Assembly (NCBI RefSeq): GCF_014203855.1
Contig: NZ_JACHJV010000001.1
Coordinates: forward strand, 2,852,001-2,916,000
Length of the DNA: 64,000 nt
Direction: 5' to 3'
Source of the DNA: Kitasatospora kifunensis
Lineage (GTDB): Bacteria > Actinomycetota > Actinomycetes > Streptomycetales > Streptomycetaceae
Under the pieces are notes generated by a model. That model searched no databases, was not told the origin of the DNA, and saw nothing but the letters and a program-made list of their open reading frames with translations. How positions within the stretch are numbered: the stretch's first letter is position 1; every line of letters starts with the position of its first letter. The position numbers and the translations under genes were made by a program. Positions 44,465-52,741 of the stretch are shown piece by piece.

Positions 44465-45873
44465 GCGCGGTAGTCCCCCACGGAGTGGATCTCGTAAACG
44501 CACTCTTCGGATTCGACGACGGCGCCGTGCAGCCGCTCCCGGGGAATCACCATGCCCTGACCCGATTCCAGGGTTTCGTAGGCGTCGATACCACTGCAGA
44601 TCTTCAGGGTGCCGGAGACCACATGGCACAGGACGTCTTCATCGTGCACGTACGTGGTGGTCAGCTTGCCGCGGGGTTCCACCAGGCGTTGCACCGGCGC
44701 GGTGACCTTGCCGCTCTGGATGGCGGCCCAGACGGGCTCGTGCAGGGCCTTGTAGGAGGCGCCGCTGTCCATCCAGGCGATTTGGTCCGCGAGGTCGCGG
44801 TCGGCGATCTCGTTCATCGCCTGCATCTCTTCGAAGCCCCGCACCACGTGAGGAATCACCGCCTCGCCGCACTTGTCGATGATGGGCCAGATCAGTTTGT
44901 CGATGGCCATCCGGCTGTGGTGCGTGTCGATGTGCACGTGCTCGGTGAAGTACTTGATGTCGGCGCTGTCTCCGAACACGTTCGACAGCAGTGCCGCCTG
45001 CTGCCGGCAGGACTCGATCAGTGCGGTCTCGGTGTAGTACAGCCCGCCCAGGTGGCGGAAGAAGTACTCGTGGTTCTTCCCCAGGAGGTGGAAGTAGTTG
45101 TTCAGCAGCAGACTGGAGCCCATATAGAACTGCCAGTAGTGGTGGACATCGGATCGCAGACCGACCGACTCGAGCGTCTTCTCCCAGAGCCGGCTGTGCT
45201 TGGCTTCGTAGACGCCGTACCCGTACTCGTCGATGATGATCTTGAACCACTCCGACTGCGGCTGGCCGTAGTGTCCCAGTACTTGACGGACCATGGGCGA
45301 GGCTTCCGACAGGAAGTCGGCAGCGAACTGGAGCAGGTACATCCGCGTGGCCCGCTTCGGGTCAGTGGAGTCCTCGGCCGCCTTGATCGCCGGCGACACG
45401 GCATCCACTCCGCGCTCGTTGAAGGCCTCCAGGTACGCCCGGAAGCTCTCGCGCGTCCACTCCCCCGTCACCTTGACCTCCTCGTCGAGGAAGCCGAACG
45501 CGTTGCGCTCCAGCGCCGGTCGGATGATCTCGCCGAGCGTCCTGTTGGACGCGCTGTAGAACGCATCGAAGTCCGCGCGCTTGCCCTCGAAGCCGGCCTC
45601 GGGCAAGAACATCAGGTCGTGCTCGTAGATGGTCGTCAGGAGGCGCTGAGCAGCCAGGCTGGTGTTGCCGAGGATCTCCGACGTCGGCAGGACCCGGTCG
45701 AAGTCGAGGCGGTCGAGGTCCTGCGGCCGCATCTGCCGCCGGTACGGGTTGTCATCGTTGGTCCAGTGCTCACCGTCGAGATACAGCGGGTTGACGGCGT
45801 ACCGGCTGACGGCTTGCCGCAGTTCACCACCGGACAGTCGGAACGGTTCATAGGCTGGCAAACCGGCGCTCAT
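44452..45873 (-). CDS. SznF-like heme-oxygenase-fold diiron N-oxygenase with altered C-terminal cupin
   Basis: 473 residues, the size of SznF, which N-hydroxylates N-methyl-arginine and rearranges it to an N-nitrosourea. The helical N-terminal part (about 1-140) is followed by the diiron domain (about 145-330). Ligand positions published for SznF (E189, E215, H225, E281, H311, D315, H318) all recur here at +1: E190, E216, H226, E282, H312, D316 and H319, the last three in HVHIDTHH. The C-terminal cupin (about 390-473) keeps H410 and H449, but the position of SznF H407 is Tyr408 (TTYVHDED). Guanidine N-hydroxylation is therefore expected, while the cupin rearrangement may be lost or changed. 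First gene of an operon with the Rieske and A-PCP-C genes. Confidence 0.92.
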   Translation of the reverse strand: MSAGLPAYEPFRLSGGELRQAVSRYAVNPLYLDGEHWTNDDNPYRRQMRPQDLDRLDFDRVLPTSEILGNTSLAAQRLLTTIYEHDLMFLPEAGFEGKRADFDAFYSASNRTLGEIIRPALERNAFGFLDEEVKVTGEWTRESFRAYLEAFNERGVDAVSPAIKAAEDSTDPKRATRMYLLQFAADFLSEASPMVRQVLGHYGQPQSEWFKIIIDEYGYGVYEAKHSRLWEKTLESVGLRSDVHHYWQFYMGSSLLLNNYFHLLGKNHEYFFRHLGGLYYTETALIESCRQQAALLSNVFGDSADIKYFTEHVHIDTHHSRMAIDKLIWPIIDKCGEAVIPHVVRGFEEMQAMNEIADRDLADQIAWMDSGASYKALHEPVWAAIQSGKVTAPVQRLVEPRGKLTTTYVHDEDVLCHVVSGTLKICSGIDAYETLESGQGMVIPRERLHGAVVESEECVYEIHSVGDYRACLS

Positions 45874-46639
45874 AGGGAGGTCCTCACGAAATCGTTAGCG
45901 GGGCTTACGGACATGAGATGAATCTGACGGCATCCGCCAAAACACGGGAGGAAATCCCCGACCGGGCAGGGGCCTTCCAGGGTGGCACGCGCTCACGTCG
46001 CGAGCCGGGCAGGCGCTGAGAGGTGCGGCGACACGGAAGGGCACAGCTCTCGTCGGATCGAGGTCACCCGTAACTACTGGTGTTGCTGCGACACTTGGCG
46101 ATGTCACACCCCCATGCCCAGTAGCACGTTCACCCCGGCGACGTTCCTGCGCCCCTTCGGCTTCACATCATGTGCACGCACATCACCCCAGGCAGCACTC
46201 ATAGTTGAGTTTCCCTCAGCCCACGCGGTTGCGCAATAGGTCCGATCGGTTTGTGCCGCATCCGGCCCCATTCCCAAAGACAAGGGGCGCACACCGGGCC
46301 GCCGCGTTCTCAAGCCCCTGGTGCCATCCGGCCGAACGCGTGCGCGGAATATGTCAAACCGGCCATCAGGGACGCGGATGGGCAGGTCAGGGCAGTCCGG
46401 ACGGCGAGCGGAAGCCGCTGGCCAGCGGGTCGCCACCGCAGGTGGCGGCGGCGATCCGGCCTCGATGCACCCTGGGCGAACCACCGGGCGACTCCTCGGA
46501 ACTACTTACGGTCAGGATCCATATCCGAAGGACTATCTGAACCCCCGTCACTAATCGGTCCGTAGAAGTAGCGGTGTGGTGTGACCGTCGGCTGATCTGC
46601 TCGCCGCGCCGGACGAACTGTGGGATTGATCGCGCAAAG
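45874..46639. other. Divergent intergenic region, no gene seen
   Basis: About 770 bp between the oxidase operon and the adenylation gene. The open frames in it show no family similarity and poor codon bias. The oxidase ribosome site GAGGA is just outside its ATG. It probably holds the promoters for both divergent units. Confidence 0.45.
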
Positions 46640-46672
46640 TCCCGAGACTCGGGAGGGCATCACCTGTATGAT
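46640..46672 (+). promoter_or_regulatory. Palindrome overlapping a likely promoter of the adenylation gene
   Basis: TCCCGAGACTCGGGA (46640-46654) is a perfect 7-1-7 palindrome placed where a -35 box would be, 12 bp before TATGAT (46667-46672), a good -10 hexamer. The start codon is at 46744. A repressor bound there would block polymerase. It is a candidate operator for the unit from 46744 to 54519. Confidence 0.5.
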
Positions 46673-46743
46673 CACCACTTGCGCGTCAGCTAGTTCCTGA
46701 CTGTGCGGGAAGCCGCGGGGATCCGCGGGGAGAGGGTGCTTCC

Positions 46744-48252
46744 TTGTCCGCCAAGACCCTGCATTCCTGGTTCACCGACAGTGTCCGCCGCGCCCCCAGC
46801 CAAGAGGCGCTGGTTGTCGACGGACAACGGCTGAGCTATGGGCAACTCGACGCCATGTCACGGGAGCTGGCCGCGCGGATATCCGCGACGGTCGGGCCCG
46901 GGCCATTGCGGGTCGGTCTGCTGATCACGGCCGGCGTGAGTGCCTACGCCGGCTATCTCGGCGTGCTGCGCGGCGGCGGGACCGTGGTCCCGCTGAGCGC
47001 GGACCAGCCGGCCGCCAGGATTCGCCAAGTCATCGAACTTGCGGAGCTGGACGCGGTGTTGGCCGAAGAGGGCAGCGACACCTCATTCACGGACGGCACC
47101 GGAGTACCGGTGGTCACCGTGGGCGAGGACGATCTGCGGCGTGCCCTGAAGGCCGCGCAGGACGTCCCCGATGCCCCCTGCGATGACAAGCACGACCCCG
47201 ATGCGGTCGCGTACATCCTCTTCACCTCCGGATCCACCGGCGTGCCGAAGGGTGTGCCCATCCGGCACCGGCACCTCGACGCCTACATCCGGTTCCAGAT
47301 AGACCGGTTCCAGGTCGGGCCCGACTGCCGGGTCGCCCAGCCGGTCAGTCTGACGTTCGACCCGTCGGTCCTCAACACGTTCATCACCTGGGGTGCCGGG
47401 GCGACGCTGGTGGTGCCGTCCCGGGGTGAACTGGTCGACCCGGTCGGCTTCGTCAACGGCCATGAGCTGACCCACTGGATGTCCGTGCCGTCGATCGTCT
47501 CGCTGGTGCACGGTGCGGGCGCACTCCCCCCCGGCAGCGTGCCGAACCTGCGCCACAGCTACTTCGGCGGCGAGCAACTGACGCTGGAACAGGCACAGAT
47601 CTGGTCGGATGCCGCGCCGCAGAGCACACTGGACAATCTGTACGGACCCACCGAACTCGCCATCTCGGTGACGGCCTACCGACTCCCGGCCGACCGCTCC
47701 GCGTGGCCGAAGACTTCCAACGGCACGGTCCCGATCGGCCGCATCCACCCGTACCTCGACCACCGGATCGACCCTGACACCGGCGAGCTGCAGGTCCGCG
47801 GCGAGCAGCGGTTCGACGGCTACCTGGATCCGACCGCCAACGACGGACGCTTCCACGACCCGGTACCGAATCCCGGCCCGGAGCCCAGCCCCGAGGCGTG
47901 GTACCGGACCGGTGACCGAGTCACGGTCGAGGACGGCGAACTCGTGCACATCGGCCGGCTCGACCAGCAGGTCAAGATCATGGGCAAGCGGCTTGAGCTG
48001 GGCGATGTGGAGGCCGCGATCCGCCAGTGGGGCGGGCTGGACAACGTGGTGGTCATCGCCGTGAAGTCAGCGGCGGGCGAAGCCCGGCTCACCGCCGTCT
48101 ACAGCAGCACCGGGATCGCACCGGCCGAACTCGGCACCCGGCTGCGCCCGCACCTACCCGTACACATGCTCCCGACACGGTTCGTCCAGGTGGACGCCCT
48201 GCCGCTGACCGCCAACGGCAAGGTGGACCGCTCGGCGTGCAGCCGGCTCTGA
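46744..48252 (+). CDS. Free-standing adenylation enzyme
   Basis: 502 residues from TTG at 46744 with GAGAGGG upstream. A complete adenylation domain without carrier: ILFTSGSTGVPKGV, LYGPTELAI, YRTGDRV, DQQVKIMGKR and the catalytic Lys in LTANGKVDR. I read the pocket as D-P-L-S-Y-G-L-I-S-K, which I cannot match to a known amino acid; the first Asp fits an alpha-amino acid. It must charge a carrier in trans, for instance one of the free carriers or the C-PCP protein. It leads the unit adenylation-thioesterase-adenylation-exporter. Confidence 0.88.
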   Translation: MSAKTLHSWFTDSVRRAPSQEALVVDGQRLSYGQLDAMSRELAARISATVGPGPLRVGLLITAGVSAYAGYLGVLRGGGTVVPLSADQPAARIRQVIELAELDAVLAEEGSDTSFTDGTGVPVVTVGEDDLRRALKAAQDVPDAPCDDKHDPDAVAYILFTSGSTGVPKGVPIRHRHLDAYIRFQIDRFQVGPDCRVAQPVSLTFDPSVLNTFITWGAGATLVVPSRGELVDPVGFVNGHELTHWMSVPSIVSLVHGAGALPPGSVPNLRHSYFGGEQLTLEQAQIWSDAAPQSTLDNLYGPTELAISVTAYRLPADRSAWPKTSNGTVPIGRIHPYLDHRIDPDTGELQVRGEQRFDGYLDPTANDGRFHDPVPNPGPEPSPEAWYRTGDRVTVEDGELVHIGRLDQQVKIMGKRLELGDVEAAIRQWGGLDNVVVIAVKSAAGEARLTAVYSSTGIAPAELGTRLRPHLPVHMLPTRFVQVDALPLTANGKVDRSACSRL

Positions 48253-48322
48253 CGATCGGGTCAGGCGCGGCGCCGACGGCATCGCCAAGGCGCGACCTCT
48301 TCAAGGACGAAGGAGTAGAGGC

Positions 48323-49114
48323 TTGAAGGACACCGTAGTGGTCCGCCCCGAGCGGAACCCGGAAGCTGTCAAACGCTTCATCTGCCTGGGCTACTGCGGC
48401 GGCGGCGTCAGCTCGTACATGAAGTGGGCCGATGCCATGCCTCCCGGCGTGGAGCTCGCCGCCATCTGCTATCCCGGCCGGGAAGGGCGTTTCATCGAGG
48501 ACTTCGCCGAGAACTGGGAGGAGTTGGTCGACGACGTCCTGACGGCGGTGGAATCCGCCGCGGACCTGCCGTACGTGCTGTTCGGCCACAGCATGGGCAG
48601 TTGGGTCGCCTTCGATGTCGCCTCACGGCTCGAGGAACGCGGCGGCCCTGCTCCCGAGGCGCTGGTGGTCTCCTCCGCGAACGCTCCGAGCGACGTCCTG
48701 GCGGTCGAGGAAGTGACCCCCTCCCGGCGCCAGAGCGACGAGCAGCTGCTGGCCTGGATGCGTGAGTTCGGGCTGCTTCCGCAGCACGTCCTGGGCAGCC
48801 CGGAGCTCCAGGAGATGGCGGTCGAGCTGATGCGTGCCGATATCCGGGTCCGCGACTCGTTCCGCTACCGGGACCGGTCCGCGGTGAACGCCCCGGTTGA
48901 GCTGTTCACCGGCACCGACGACGAGACCATCGATGCCGATGTGCGCGAGCAGTGGCTCAGGCTGGCCAAGGGTGGCATCCGGCACACCATGCTGCCGGGA
49001 TCGCACTTCTACACGCCCGAGGTCTGGAACGTCCTTCCCTCGTACATGGCTTCGCTCAACGACCGGGTCGGCGCCGCGCACTCGGCGGCGCAACCGGTCG
49101 ACCGACCGAGCTAG
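48323..49114 (+). CDS. Type II thioesterase
   Basis: 263 residues from TTG at 48323 with AAGGAG upstream. Nucleophile in FGHSMGSWVAF, Asp in FTGTDDETID and the final His in PGSHFYT, as in GrsT-type editing thioesterases. CYPGREGRF near residue 50 is the usual oxyanion-region motif. It lies between two adenylation genes, in keeping with proofreading of misloaded carriers. It differs from the thioesterases at 29617 and 38638. Confidence 0.88.
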   Translation: MKDTVVVRPERNPEAVKRFICLGYCGGGVSSYMKWADAMPPGVELAAICYPGREGRFIEDFAENWEELVDDVLTAVESAADLPYVLFGHSMGSWVAFDVASRLEERGGPAPEALVVSSANAPSDVLAVEEVTPSRRQSDEQLLAWMREFGLLPQHVLGSPELQEMAVELMRADIRVRDSFRYRDRSAVNAPVELFTGTDDETIDADVREQWLRLAKGGIRHTMLPGSHFYTPEVWNVLPSYMASLNDRVGAAHSAAQPVDRPS

Positions 49115-49177
49115 CCGCCCCCTTGCCCGCTTGCTCATGGATAGCCCCAACCCACGCGCGCCACGGAAGGAATCGCA

Positions 49178-50899
49178 GTGTCCCTCGATGAGTCCGATCG
49201 GCTCGTAGACCTGTTCCTGAAGTCCACCCGTGACGCACCGGAGCGCGTCGCGATCCGGGACACCAACGGCTCGTGGACCTACGCCGAGACCGCCGCCGCG
49301 GCCGCGGCCCTGGCCGACCGGCTCGTCGCCGCCGGGGTGAAGCCGGGCGACCGGGTCGGCGTCATGGCGGCGCGCCAGGCCGGCGGTCCCGTGGCGATCC
49401 TGGCCGTCCTGTGGGCCGGGGCCGCGTACGTCCCGATCGACCAGGGATGGCCGATCGCGCGAGGTGAGTCCGTACTGCACGGGGCCCAGGCACGGATGGT
49501 GCTGGCGGTCGACAGCACCCGCCCCACACCCGACGGCGTGGCGCGCATGGACCTGACCACGCCCGAGCTGATGCAGGCCCAGGGCTCCCAGCCGTCCGCG
49601 CCCAGGCCTCGTCCGCAGCCGGGCGCCGCCTACGTGATCTTCACTTCCGGTTCGACCGGTACGCCCAAGGGCGTCGAGATCCGCTCGGCCTCCGCGGCGG
49701 GCCTGGTCCGCTCGGTGGCCTCGCTCATCGGGATGGGCCCGGACTCCACCTTCATCGCCCTGTCCTCCTTCGCCTTCGACATCTCGGTGTTCGAGATCTT
49801 CGGGCCGTGGTCGGTGGGCGGCGAGCTGGTCATCGCCACCGAACTGCAGGTCCTGTCGAACCAGTTGGGGGCGCTGCTGGACGTGCCGGGACGCGAGGTC
49901 CTGCTGCAGACCACCCCGACGGTCCTGGAACACCTGCTCCGGAGCGGGCTGGAGCTGCCGACGGATACCGTCCTGATGCTCGCCGGGGAGCGCCTGCGGC
50001 GCTCGCTGGTCACCCAGGTCGAGCACATCAAGCAGGTCTGGAACCTGTACGGGCCCACCGAGGCCACGATCTATGCGACAGCGCACGCATGCCTCCCCCT
50101 GTCCCCCGACGACCCGGAGCCGGACCTGCCGATCGGGTCGCCCGTCAATGACGCGATCACGGACATCCGTCCCCTCACGGACGGCACCGACGACGTCGGT
50201 GAGCTCCTCATCGGCGGACCCGGCCTCGCGCTGGGCTACGTGGGCCGACCGGACCTGACCGCCGAGCGGTTCGTGGACGGCGGCACCCGCTACACCACCG
50301 GCGACGTGGTCCGGCGACGTCCGGACGGCCTGCTGGTCCACGCCGGCCGACTGGACCGCCAGGTGAAGATCCGCGGCAACCGGGTCGAACTGGACGAGGT
50401 GGAGGCCGCCCTGGTCAACGTGGTCGGCCACGGCCGGGTCGCGGTCCGGATGGACGCGCACCGCCTGGTGGGCATGCACCTCGCCGCGTTCATCGCCGAT
50501 CCCCAGCTCAACAGCGCGCAGTTGCGCCGTCAACTCGCCGACCGGCTCCCCGCCTACATGGTGCCCACCCGGATGTACTTGGTGCCGGAGATCCCCATGA
50601 CCAGTAGCGGGAAGACCGACCACAGCGCGCTGCGAGCCCCGGAGGACACGTATGCCTGGGACGATGCGGTGTTCGACACCCTCTCCAAGCTGTGGGAGGA
50701 GTATCTGGGCGAGCCTGCGGCACCGGATGCCAACTTCTTCGCGCTCGGCGGGAACCGGAATGCCGCCCAGCAGATCGCGACTCAGCTGACGCAGACCCAC
50801 GGCATTGCGGTGGATGCTGCGCTGATCGAGCGGCACCCGGTACTGTCCGACCTGGCCGCCACGATTTCCCAGCTCGCGCACCTCGACGCGGAGCGTTGA
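49178..50899 (+). CDS. NRPS protein A-PCP with a carrier lacking the acceptor serine
   Basis: 573 residues from GTG at 49178 with GGAAGG upstream. The adenylation domain is complete: IFTSGSTGTPKGV, LYGPTEATI, TTGDVV, RQVKIRGNRV and Lys in TSSGKTDHS. Pocket reads D-I-F-Q-M-A-L-I-Y-K, close to Gly codes, so glycine or a derivative such as guanidinoacetate is plausible. The C-terminal domain, about 495-570, has the carrier fold, but where LGGHSL is expected it reads ALGGNRNAAQQ: Arg (codon CGG) replaces the Ser. It cannot carry phosphopantetheine, so the activated residue must go to another carrier, perhaps a free one. Confidence 0.9.
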   Translation: MSLDESDRLVDLFLKSTRDAPERVAIRDTNGSWTYAETAAAAAALADRLVAAGVKPGDRVGVMAARQAGGPVAILAVLWAGAAYVPIDQGWPIARGESVLHGAQARMVLAVDSTRPTPDGVARMDLTTPELMQAQGSQPSAPRPRPQPGAAYVIFTSGSTGTPKGVEIRSASAAGLVRSVASLIGMGPDSTFIALSSFAFDISVFEIFGPWSVGGELVIATELQVLSNQLGALLDVPGREVLLQTTPTVLEHLLRSGLELPTDTVLMLAGERLRRSLVTQVEHIKQVWNLYGPTEATIYATAHACLPLSPDDPEPDLPIGSPVNDAITDIRPLTDGTDDVGELLIGGPGLALGYVGRPDLTAERFVDGGTRYTTGDVVRRRPDGLLVHAGRLDRQVKIRGNRVELDEVEAALVNVVGHGRVAVRMDAHRLVGMHLAAFIADPQLNSAQLRRQLADRLPAYMVPTRMYLVPEIPMTSSGKTDHSALRAPEDTYAWDDAVFDTLSKLWEEYLGEPAAPDANFFALGGNRNAAQQIATQLTQTHGIAVDAALIERHPVLSDLAATISQLAHLDAER

Positions 50900-50998
50900 C
50901 GGGGAGGGAACCGCTGGTTCGGCCATCGCCGAAAGCCGTCTGACTGCCGCTCATGGGCGCGGCGCTTGTTGCACCGAAGGGGAACCGGACTCTCGATC

Positions 50999-52741
50999 AT
51001 GCAGAAAATACCCGCGCTCGACCATGACGGGCTCGATCATCGGTCAGCGACCCGGTTCCTGCTCGCGATCGTCGGCAAGCAGAAGGCCGCCACTACCTGG
51101 GGCGTGTTCACCTCCGCGGTGTGGATGACCAGCCAGGCGCTGCTCCCGGTCGCCATCGGCCGGGCGATCGACCAGGGCATCGCCGGCGGCAAGCTCGGGC
51201 AGGTGGTCTTCTGGTCGCTGGGCGTACTGCTGCTCGGCATTGTCAGGGCGGCGACCGGCATCGCGTTCTACCGGCATTCGATCATCACCCGTACGGTGTC
51301 GGCCTCCCTGGTCACCCGCATGGTGACCAGGCATGTCACCCGGCTCGGCGCTTCGCTGCGACGGCGCAAGGACGTCGACGGCCTGATCGCGACCAGCACG
51401 TCCGACAGCGTCACCATCGGAGTCGGCCTGCTCTACGCCGGCCGGATCGTGGGCTCTGCCTCGGCCATCGCGGCCGTCACCGTGGCCATCCTCTGGGTCT
51501 CGCTGCCGCTCGGCGCGATGGTCCTGGTGCTGGTCCCGCTCTTCAGCGGGCTGAGCAGCCTCCTGCTGCGCCCGCTGCACCGGAACCAGGACGAATACCG
51601 GTCACTGCAGGGGCAGTTGGCGGGTCGCGCCATCGACATCGCCTCTGGGCTGAGGGTCCTGCGCGGCATCGGCGGCGAACGGCAGTTCGCGGCGCGGTTC
51701 CGGGCCGACTCGGCACAGCTGCGGAAGGCGGATGTGCAGGTGTCGCGCGCGGAGGCGGACTTCGAGGCGGCGCGGGTCCTCATGCCGGGTCTGCTCACCG
51801 TGATCGTCACGTACACGGCGGCGCTCTTCGCCCTGCACCACAAGCTGACGATCGGTCAAGTAGTCGAGTTCTACGGCTTCTCGACCTTCCTCACCATGCC
51901 GCTCGCCGACCTCATGGAGGGCATGAGCCAGGTGACCCGGGCCAAGGTGGCCGCCGGCCGGGTGGCGGCGCTGCTGAACATCCCCGTGGATGCGGGGGAC
52001 TCGCCCGAGTCGGCCGCGACCGCGCCGGCGACCCGCGGCGAGGCACATCTGGTCGACAGCACCTCGGGACTGGACGTGGCCCCGTCGACGTTCATGGCGG
52101 TCGCCTGTGCCGATCCCTCGGAAGCCGACCCCCTCGCCCGTCGGCTCGCACGCTTCGAGGCCCCCGGTGAGCCCACGCTGACCGACGAGCCGTGGGTGTC
52201 GCTGCCGCTGCCGGTCATGCGTTCACGGGTTCTGCTCTGCCTCAACAGCGACCGGTTCTTCGCCGGAACACTGCGCGAGGAGCTCTCCCGGGACGACACG
52301 GTCGCCGTGGCGGACATCGAGACGGCCCTGCGGACCGCGTCCGCCACGGATATCGTCGACGCCCTTCCCGAGGGCCTGGACAGCCCCATGACGGGACGCG
52401 GCAGGACCTTCTCCGGCGGCCAGCTGCAACGCCTGCGCCTTGCCCGGGCACTGCTGGTGGGCGCCGAGTTCACGATTCTCGTGGAGCCGACCAACGCCGT
52501 CGACGCGTACACCGAGTACCGCATCGCGGAGAACCTCGACCGGTTCCACCAGGCGCCCGCCGGCGGGCGGAGCACGGTCGTGTTCACCCTCAGCCCGCTC
52601 CTGCTCCAACAGGCGCACCAGGTGGCGTACGTGGTGGACGGACACGTGGTCGCTACGGGTACCCACGAGGACCTACTGAAGAGCCACGCGGCGTACCGGA
52701 CCTTGGTCGCCCGTGACGAGACTGCACCGGTGAGGCCATGA
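50999..52741 (+). CDS. ABC exporter half-transporter with a degenerate ATP site
   Basis: 580 residues from ATG at 50999; a TTG at 50966 is a possible earlier start. The N-terminal membrane domain has about six helices (for example ALLPVAIG, VVFWSLGVLLLGIV, AAVTVAILWVSL). The ATPase domain has lost Walker A: no GxxGxGKS is present where expected (about residues 365-395). It keeps the signature FSGGQLQRLRLARALL; Walker B is altered to ILVEPTNAVD. It overlaps the next gene by ATGA, so the two form a heterodimer whose intact site is built from this signature and the partner's Walker motifs. Probably exports the cluster product and gives self-protection. Confidence 0.87.
   Translation: MQKIPALDHDGLDHRSATRFLLAIVGKQKAATTWGVFTSAVWMTSQALLPVAIGRAIDQGIAGGKLGQVVFWSLGVLLLGIVRAATGIAFYRHSIITRTVSASLVTRMVTRHVTRLGASLRRRKDVDGLIATSTSDSVTIGVGLLYAGRIVGSASAIAAVTVAILWVSLPLGAMVLVLVPLFSGLSSLLLRPLHRNQDEYRSLQGQLAGRAIDIASGLRVLRGIGGERQFAARFRADSAQLRKADVQVSRAEADFEAARVLMPGLLTVIVTYTAALFALHHKLTIGQVVEFYGFSTFLTMPLADLMEGMSQVTRAKVAAGRVAALLNIPVDAGDSPESAATAPATRGEAHLVDSTSGLDVAPSTFMAVACADPSEADPLARRLARFEAPGEPTLTDEPWVSLPLPVMRSRVLLCLNSDRFFAGTLREELSRDDTVAVADIETALRTASATDIVDALPEGLDSPMTGRGRTFSGGQLQRLRLARALLVGAEFTILVEPTNAVDAYTEYRIAENLDRFHQAPAGGRSTVVFTLSPLLLQQAHQVAYVVDGHVVATGTHEDLLKSHAAYRTLVARDETAPVRP

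Noticed and set aside
46104..46484. 126-residue minus-strand frame in the divergent region
   Set aside because: Codon positions lack the usual GC bias and no ribosome site or family is apparent.
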